Origin: Providencia manganoxydans
Lineage (GTDB): Bacteria; Pseudomonadota; Gammaproteobacteria; Enterobacterales; Enterobacteriaceae
DNA length: 64,000 nucleotides
Direction: 5' to 3'
NCBI RefSeq assembly: GCF_016618195.1
Contig: NZ_CP067099.1
Span: forward strand, 2,480,001 to 2,544,000
The stretch's first letter is position 1. Each line of letters begins with the position of its first letter. Below the pieces are notes generated by a model, which was not told the DNA's origin, made no database searches, and saw only the letters and a program-made list of their open reading frames with translations. This document shows, piece by piece, positions 58,028 to 64,000 of the stretch. Made by a program: the position numbers and the translations under genes.

Positions 58028-61000
58028 TATTTAGTCACTCCTTTTTCCTGATTTCGTTCTATTATTTTTTTAATTGCATCATCAACCAGTTTAGGGTCAT
58101 AACCACGATTTACCATATTTTGTCTTAATGCCTCAGTATCACGACATTGTGCCCCACAAAGATCAGCGGCATCCTTTTGTACTTGAGTTGCCGAGTTTTT
58201 CCCTTTGTACGTAGGCCCTGCTGCATGAACATCTTTAGGAACTTCGACAGCTGTTGCATTATTGAACAGTTTATTTGATTCTTCTTTCGTTAAAGGCCTT
58301 CCTAACTCAGTCTCTTTTGCTTTCTTTAATGCTGCAAAAGATGGTATATGGTCATGTTCTAATCCATCACCAACTTTTGAACGATCTTTTAACTCTTTAT
58401 ACGAACCAACATCAAGAGGCTTAACAGCTTCCTGCGATTCTTTATCTTGTTCTTTTTGTTGAGTTCCTTTTTTATTACCGCCTTTAATTCCTAAAGACGA
58501 TACCCCTGAGCCAGGCAATGAACCTTTAATGCCTGAGTTCTCTACAATCTCTTTTCCTTGGAGTGCCACTTTCGCAGTGAGCGATAATGACTGATAAATT
58601 TCTTGGGCGCTTTGTGCGCTTTCCGCTTTCACAAAATTGACAAGCTGGGCGCGATCTTCTGAACTCAGGTCATCAAAAAGGCCTGATATTTTCAAAGCAT
58701 CGGCAACATTGACACCGCCGTTTAGTTCTTCCCATGCACCGATGGCATCAAAAGAATCGCCATCTTTAATTTCAGCAATGGCTTTATCTCTATTTTCCTT
58801 GCTGATTTTACCGTACTTGTCGTAAATGCCTGTTTTATCTGCGCCAGTCTTATCCGCTTCTTCAAGCTCTTTTTTCATGTCTACGACATTTTGAGAGCTC
58901 AGATAGTTATTCTCAACTGTTGTCTTCCCTGCCTCTGCGGCATTGGCTGCACTTGAACTATCTCCGCCTACTAAACCGCCTGCTATCCCTGCTGCTAAGC
59001 TTGCAAAAGCACTGACTGTCGCTTTTTCATCTTCACTCAGCTCACTTGGCTGTTTATTATATAACTCTTGTGACAGCATGCCTACTGCTTCCGCTGTCAT
59101 TGCCCCCAAAGATTGCGCTCCCGCATTTTCACCTTTGGCCAGCGCTAATGCAGTGTTCGCGATTCCATGTGCAATAATCCGCCCTTCTTTGTTGTCGTCA
59201 GGAATGGCTTTGGCTATCTCATTCGCAATATACGGTGCACTCGCATTCGCTACCGCTTTATTGACATCTCCACTGATAAGCCCTTGAATTAACGCTGTTC
59301 CCGATTCCACTATTCGACGATTATCACCACCGACACCCCACCCTGACGCTTGTACTGCTTTTTCAATACGATCATTGAGTACTGCATCTCGAATCGCTGT
59401 TTCGTCCTCTTTTAGGCTCGGGTCTTTGATGGAATCTATCGCTTTCTCGCGTTCATCCTTTGTTATTGGCGTTTTATCAAAATTCGCTCTTTCAGCCTTA
59501 GTCGCTTCTATACGTTTTTCCGTCACCGCTATATCAGTAATCTGCTTGCCAAGCTCCCCGACTAACTGCGTTTTCTCTATCCGTTTTTGCTCTTTTTCTT
59601 TGTCAAAGATCGGATTGAGCTTCTCATGAGCATTGTCAGTATCACGGCTTAATTCTTTGATATCTTGTTTTTGATTGTCCTTATCGCGAACAATAATTTC
59701 ACCTTCCGATACCGCCGAATGCGTGGTGTTGCTGTCTTTGCCTTTATTATTCACATTGGTCAGCAATGAACCCGCTGCATTACCGGCAAGTTGGTCTGTA
59801 AACGGTGTTCCCCCTGAACTAAAGCCACCACTTTGGCTATCGACCTTATACTCAGCTTTGTTTTTGATATCCCCAAAGCCCAGCGTACCCGTATCCAGTT
59901 TATTTTTATTTGCGTCAGCAGTACTGCTAATCACCGCACCATCAAGTTGCGTATGATCGCCAACCGTAATGTCAAAACCGCCTTTGCCCGCGTTGATACC
60001 CGTTTGTCTATCCACCGATTGATAGTCGCTATGCATTTCGGTTTTGTTGGCATTCAGCGAAACAGTAGTATTCAACCCAGTTCCTATACTGCCAGAAATG
60101 CTGCCACTCTGTTGCTTCGAATCATATTTATCCGTAGCTTGCTGGCTCGATAAGGTTAAATCACCGCCCACATTAGCTTTCACGCTCTCGCCACTGACTT
60201 GAGCACCTGTTAGCGTGGTATCTTTCCCGCTATTGAGCGTCAGTTGTTTACCCGCATTCACTTCGGTATCGGTGTAGAACTGGCTGTTACCTTTTTCAAA
60301 ACCATTGCCTTTGTTTACACTCGCATTCACGTTCCAACCGCCAGTGCTAATACCCGCGCCAATTGAACTGCCTTTGCTTTCGTTTTTACCATCCACGGTT
60401 TGCGTATTGGTAGCACTAGTCAGGTTAATATCATTTTTCGCGGTCAAAGTAATATCTTTACCCGCATCTATTTGGCTGCCTTGTACCGTTAAATTACCTT
60501 GGCTACCCTCTTTTTTGCCTGTCGCCGTGAAGTTTATATTATCGCCAGCGCTCAAGTTACTGCCTGATGCGGTATTTTGCTCTGTCTTAGTGACTGATTT
60601 TGAGGAGCTACTGCCATAAGACACGTTTACACCAAAGGCATCAGTAACACTACTGCCTTCTTTAATCCCAGCTAATTCACCTGCTTGCTTGGCTTGAACA
60701 CCTTGTAAACCTGCCTTCATCCCTTTAAGTGCTGCTAATTGACCGTCATCTTCTTCTTTCGCTGACTTTGCCGTCTGCACCATACCATCTAACAAACTAC
60801 CCGCAGTACCGCCTAGCGATACAGTCAAACCACTTGATTTAGTTTCTACCGTTGTAATATCTGTACGGCTATTTTCAGCTGCGCTGATGTTGACATCACT
60901 ACCTGTAACATTGATATCTTTTGCTGCAATAATATCACTACCATGAATATTGGTAGACCCACCAGCAGTTAAGTTCACATCACCTGCGGTGCTACCAATC

Positions 61001-63900
61001 ACGCTCCCTTTTTTCAGGTTGCTTTCGCTGTCAGTGGTAACCTTTTGCGAATTTGAACCAACCGTGAAGCCTAAGCCCCCGGTGCCCATCAACCCTGACT
61101 TGGTCGTTTTCGACATGTGGGTTTCATGTAACGCTTCGTCCGAGGTCGTGACATTCAGTTGATTTTCGGCATTAACACTAACATCATTTGTTCCAAGCAC
61201 ATTACTACCAGCAATATTGACGTTATTTCCTGCCTGCATACCCACACTATCACCGCTAAAAGTGCTACTAATAGCAGTACGTTCATTCACTTCATCATGA
61301 GTTTCTTTGGTGCTACTGGATAAGAAACCTTTATCAGTATGCTTAGTGTGTTTCGCATATTCATTGGTTTCAACACCAGATGTGATATTGATATCGCGCC
61401 CAACATTCACTGCGAGCGCACCACCACTAGATACATTTGCCGCTCTCGCCGATAAGTCTTGCCCCGCAGATAACGTTAAATCACCCTTGGTGTGAATTTC
61501 TGTACCCACTTCTGTGCCATTAGCACCACGATAGTAATTGGTGGAATTATGGGTGTAATCAAATGCTGAGCTGATATCTCTTGTCTCTAAACTGATATCA
61601 CGGCCTGCAATGATCGAGGTTTTACCTTCGACACCTAAATTGCCAATTTCAGTTGCAATCAAATTGATATCTTGCACCGCTTTTAAGGTCAGTTGCCCAT
61701 TCTCACCTGTCACATAAATACTGGCAGGACGATCAAGCCATTCGGATTTACCATCACTACGCTGTACTGTTTCACTAAGAATATCGCGTCCAGCTGAGAG
61801 TGATACACTGTCTAATCCACGTATCTCACTACTTATATTTTTAATGTCTTTCAAGGCATTGAGCTGTACATCCTTACCTTGGATCCGCCCGCTATTTTCA
61901 ATATTCTCAGCGCGTAAATCAGTCAGTTCACGGCTACTGACTTCTCCACTATTTAGAATATTACCCGTCATATTGGCTGATACATTGCGTCCAGCCAGTA
62001 ACGCTCCATTACCGTTTAAATCACCTTGGCGAGCGCGGACATACACTTGCGGCACACTGACCATCTCAACTCGGCCATCCGGTAAAGTAACCTCTTTGTT
62101 AACCATCCACACAATATCGGTAGTCAAGTTCGCCATTTGTTCAGGAGAAAGCGCGATACCCGGCGTCAAGTTAAATTGTTGACCAAATGCAACACCATTA
62201 GTCAGTAAGGCGCGATACTGTTCTTCATCGCTGCTGTAGTTACCCAGTAGGCGTTGCCCTGTGGTTTCAATTAGCTGGTCGCGCACTAAACGCTGCTCAT
62301 AATAACCATCACCTAAGCGTTTATGCAGTTGATCATTAGAGACAATATCAATACTTGAAAGCCATTTTTTATAATTCGTGAATCGGGGATCCGTTTCGAT
62401 AAGAAATTGGCTATCACTACCCGGCGTCAGATTAAATAGACTGTTATCAGGCAATTTAGTATTCGGCTCAACCGTTCTGATCACTGTATCGAGGTTATCT
62501 TTACCTTCAGGGGTATGCTCTACCGTAACATCTTGCCCTTTGCCGGCATCGCTTTGCCCTTGAACATCAATATGATTAGCGATATTCGCATCATCCACTT
62601 GAGTGGCTGTCACGGATTTATCATCGGCAACATCCACTTCCTTAGTAATGGATGGAAGTGGTGTCACCTCGGCCTGTTGACCAGCAGAAAGTTCCAAAGG
62701 TGTATGTTTACTGTCTTTTAAGACTGCTTCAGTCAGTATCACACCTTGATTTTCGTTTAGCGTTGAATTAGCAACTTCCCCCGCTTTGCCATCGAGTTGA
62801 TAGACTGTTCTGTCATCCAACTTAGGTTTGCCTGTACTTCCTGCCTGTTCAGTGACTTCTAATAAGTGCAGAGGTAAATCTTCTTCGCTGTTTACTCCTT
62901 GGTAAGCATAGACTGATTCACGCGTTTTCCATTTTCCACCACCTTTATAGCGATAAATCGTATTACCACTTTCCACAGTGCGGCGAATACCTTGCTCTTC
63001 TTGGTTATTGAGCGCATAGCCAGTTAAAATCAGATTTTGTCCCGCCACCACGCGAGAATTTTCGTTATTAAGTTGTTGCCCATCAATTGTTAAATGTTTA
63101 CCGCTCGTGACTAGTGCGGCATCCCGCTGGATGACCTGTGTTTCATAAACAACACGGTCGTAATCATATTCATAGAAGTCTTTTGTCCAATTGCCATTTT
63201 CGAACATCCGCCAGCGGTTCGATTTTTCATAATGGATACCAACTTCTTTATTTAGAGTACCATCATCATTGATAGCATAGCGGGTATCGTTACCATTACG
63301 TGGCTGAATTTTATAACGTTTACCATTTCCAAAATCAAACCAATCAAAATGCTCTCGGCTCACTTCAACAGGTTTTGCTGTGAGTTGTAAGTGAATATCT
63401 TTATTTTCAAGAAACGCTGTTTTTAATGTCAGATCTTCAGCTGCTTCAATGTTTTCGCTTTGATTTCTCACACTCTTAGCATGGCCTGATGCTTGCAGCT
63501 GGTCATTAAGCGTATTACCGATAGTTAAATTACCATCACTGTAAATCAATGCGTGATCACGGTTTAATAGCTCAGAAACTGCAATATGGGTTTCTTTACG
63601 CCCAGCAATTACTGCGGCCTTATCGCCTTGTTTATCATTTAATAAAGTATTAGCCGCAATAGCGAGGAAATCACCATAAATACGCCCTGTTCTTAGGTTA
63701 TCTAATGTATTGGTCGTGATATGTATTAATCCACCATCTATTAACCCTGTATTAATCACCTGTCCACTGGCTTTAATACGTGTGTTTTGCCCACTAATCT
63801 CACCAGCAAGTTGGTTAACTACCGTCGTCGTGGTTAAAACAAGATCACCAAGGCTAGAAAATAATCCATCAAAACCAAAACATTTATCGAGAGCAGCAGA
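58027..63900 (-). CDS. cdiA: CdiA/filamentous haemagglutinin-like toxin protein, N-terminus missing
   Basis: Open frame of about 1,957 codons; the first candidate start is a GTG at 63759 (1,910 residues). An in-frame TGA at 63901-63903 bounds it, so no signal peptide or TPS secretion domain belongs to this frame. Residues 1-900 carry FHA-type haemagglutinin repeats (AGRDI, SAGQDL, NINAAE-like motifs), 900-1400 further adhesin repeats, about 1420-1614 the pretoxin domain, VENN at 1615-1618, then a 296-residue C-terminal region. It ends in a domain with LEHDHIPSFAALKKA (EHDH at 1801-1804), suggestive of an HNH/His-Me nuclease. Without its N-terminus it may be a silent or fragmentary allele unless the stop is a sequencing error. 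Confidence 0.85.
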   Translation of the reverse strand, partial: SAALDKCFGFDGLFSSLGDLVLTTTTVVNQLAGEISGQNTRIKASGQVINTGLIDGGLIHITTNTLDNLRTGRIYGDFLAIAANTLLNDKQGDKAAVIAGRKETHIAVSELLNRDHALIYSDGNLTIGNTLNDQLQASGHAKSVRNQSENIEAAEDLTLKTAFLENKDIHLQLTAKPVEVSREHFDWFDFGNGKRYKIQPRNGNDTRYAINDDGTLNKEVGIHYEKSNRWRMFENGNWTKDFYEYDYDRVVYETQVIQRDAALVTSGKHLTIDGQQLNNENSRVVAGQNLILTGYALNNQEEQGIRRTVESGNTIYRYKGGGKWKTRESVYAYQGVNSEEDLPLHLLEVTEQAGSTGKPKLDDRTVYQLDGKAGEVANSTLNENQGVILTEAVLKDSKHTPLELSAGQQAEVTPLPSITKEVDVADDKSVTATQVDDANIANHIDVQGQSDAGKGQDVTVEHTPEGKDNLDTVIRTVEPNTKLPDNSLFNLTPGSDSQFLIETDPRFTNYKKWLSSIDIVSNDQLHKRLGDGYYEQRLVRDQLIETTGQRLLGNYSSDEEQYRALLTNGVAFGQQFNLTPGIALSPEQMANLTTDIVWMVNKEVTLPDGRVEMVSVPQVYVRARQGDLNGNGALLAGRNVSANMTGNILNSGEVSSRELTDLRAENIENSGRIQGKDVQLNALKDIKNISSEIRGLDSVSLSAGRDILSETVQRSDGKSEWLDRPASIYVTGENGQLTLKAVQDINLIATEIGNLGVEGKTSIIAGRDISLETRDISSAFDYTHNSTNYYRGANGTEVGTEIHTKGDLTLSAGQDLSARAANVSSGGALAVNVGRDINITSGVETNEYAKHTKHTDKGFLSSSTKETHDEVNERTAISSTFSGDSVGMQAGNNVNIAGSNVLGTNDVSVNAENQLNVTTSDEALHETHMSKTTKSGLMGTGGLGFTVGSNSQKVTTDSESNLKKGSVIGSTAGDVNLTAGGSTNIHGSDIIAAKDINVTGSDVNISAAENSRTDITTVETKSSGLTVSLGGTAGSLLDGMVQTAKSAKEEDDGQLAALKGMKAGLQGVQAKQAGELAGIKEGSSVTDAFGVNVSYGSSSSKSVTKTEQNTASGSNLSAGDNINFTATGKKEGSQGNLTVQGSQIDAGKDITLTAKNDINLTSATNTQTVDGKNESKGSSIGAGISTGGWNVNASVNKGNGFEKGNSQFYTDTEVNAGKQLTLNSGKDTTLTGAQVSGESVKANVGGDLTLSSQQATDKYDSKQQSGSISGSIGTGLNTTVSLNANKTEMHSDYQSVDRQTGINAGKGGFDITVGDHTQLDGAVISSTADANKNKLDTGTLGFGDIKNKAEYKVDSQSGGFSSGGTPFTDQLAGNAAGSLLTNVNNKGKDSNTTHSAVSEGEIIVRDKDNQKQDIKELSRDTDNAHEKLNPIFDKEKEQKRIEKTQLVGELGKQITDIAVTEKRIEATKAERANFDKTPITKDEREKAIDSIKDPSLKEDETAIRDAVLNDRIEKAVQASGWGVGGDNRRIVESGTALIQGLISGDVNKAVANASAPYIANEIAKAIPDDNKEGRIIAHGIANTALALAKGENAGAQSLGAMTAEAVGMLSQELYNKQPSELSEDEKATVSAFASLAAGIAGGLVGGDSSSAANAAEAGKTTVENNYLSSQNVVDMKKELEEADKTGADKTGIYDKYGKISKENRDKAIAEIKDGDSFDAIGAWEELNGGVNVADALKISGLFDDLSSEDRAQLVNFVKAESAQSAQEIYQSLSLTAKVALQGKEIVENSGIKGSLPGSGVSSLGIKGGNKKGTQQKEQDKESQEAVKPLDVGSYKELKDRSKVGDGLEHDHIPSFAALKKAKETELGRPLTKEESNKLFNNATAVEVPKDVHAAGPTYKGKNSATQVQKDAADLCGAQCRDTEALRQNMVNRGYDPKLVDDAIKKIIERNQEKGVTK
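58907..59499 (-). repeat. CdiA pretoxin region duplicated at 56637-57230
   Basis: Parent copy of the duplicated segment. It lies inside the long open frame and reads without interruption (TKAERANFDKTPITKDE to GKTTVENN). Confidence 0.9.
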
Positions 63901-64000
63901 TCAGCAAACCAAGGTATTAATTTTCGGATTTCCACTTTATTCTAAAAATATGGCCTATCTTAAGGCTATATTTTTTCTTAATTTTCATATCATTACCGCA
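63901..64000. other. Sequence upstream of the truncated cdiA frame
   Basis: Beyond the TGA the cdiA frame has no CdiA-like coding. A 24-codon minus-strand frame (MKIKKKYSLKIGHIFRIKWK...) ends in TAA about 25 bp before it. This does not resemble the CdiA signal region. The window ends here. Confidence 0.45.

Overview
The window reads as a chromosomal segment of a moderately AT-rich gammaproteobacterium of the order Enterobacterales. Gene content, gene order (murJ-rimJ-mdtH-yceB; ycdY-ghrA-tRNA-Ser; hemA-prfA-prmC-sirB1-kdsA divergent from lolB-ispE-prs; ychH-pth-ychF; dkgB-yafC), protein similarity to E. coli and the ERIC-like repeats fit Morganellaceae, most likely Providencia. The genus is an inference from recalled protein families, not from a search.

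Layout. 1-3249: a vgrG-DUF4123-PAAR cargo island of a type VI secretion system on the minus strand, visibly more GC-rich than its surroundings. 3669-9862: housekeeping genes (lipid II flippase murJ, acetyltransferase rimJ, exporter mdtH, lipoprotein yceB, chaperone ycdY bracketed by two inverted ERIC-like repeats, reductase ghrA). 10097-10266: tRNA-Ser(GGA) with a clear promoter. 10290-17431: a trans-4-hydroxy-L-proline catabolic cluster (2-epimerase, D-hydroxyproline dehydrogenase, deaminase, ketoglutarate-semialdehyde dehydrogenase, AGCS symporter) with a divergent PAS/AraC-type regulator. 17942-22207: a ynbA-ynbC-ynbD envelope-lipid-like operon without ynbB but with an extra small membrane protein. 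22445-24133: SulP transporter dauA. 24182-36048: a conserved core block (radical SAM yhcC, kdsA, sirB1, prmC, prfA, hemA; lolB, ispE, prs; ychH; pth, ychF), with a decayed ParE-like toxin gene at its left edge.

36410-54706 is a mixed metabolic stretch: mdaB, dkgB, yafC, a LysR regulator divergent from an indolepyruvate/2-oxoacid decarboxylase, a Gfo/Idh oxidoreductase, a LemA-TPM pair, helicase dbpA, tRNA 2'-phosphotransferase kptA, an Lrp-like regulator divergent from a LysE exporter, a HutD/Ves protein, the MocR regulator ydcR, a cyanide-insensitive-type bd oxidase operon (cioA, cioB, DUF2474), and a Fur-box-preceded siderophore-interacting protein.

54980-63900 is the most unusual region: a contact-dependent inhibition (CDI) toxin-immunity array on the minus strand. 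A long CdiA/FHA-like gene lacks its N-terminus inside the window (in-frame TGA at 63901-63903). It carries a VENN pretoxin domain and a C-terminal toxin with an EHDH motif, followed by a translationally coupled immunity gene and a convergent symE. A second copy of the CdiA 3' end with a different toxin tail and immunity gene follows, again closed by a convergent, decayed symE. The tandem cassette structure, with a base-exact junction between CdiA homology and symE-flank homology, is the main candidate for a system worth further study.
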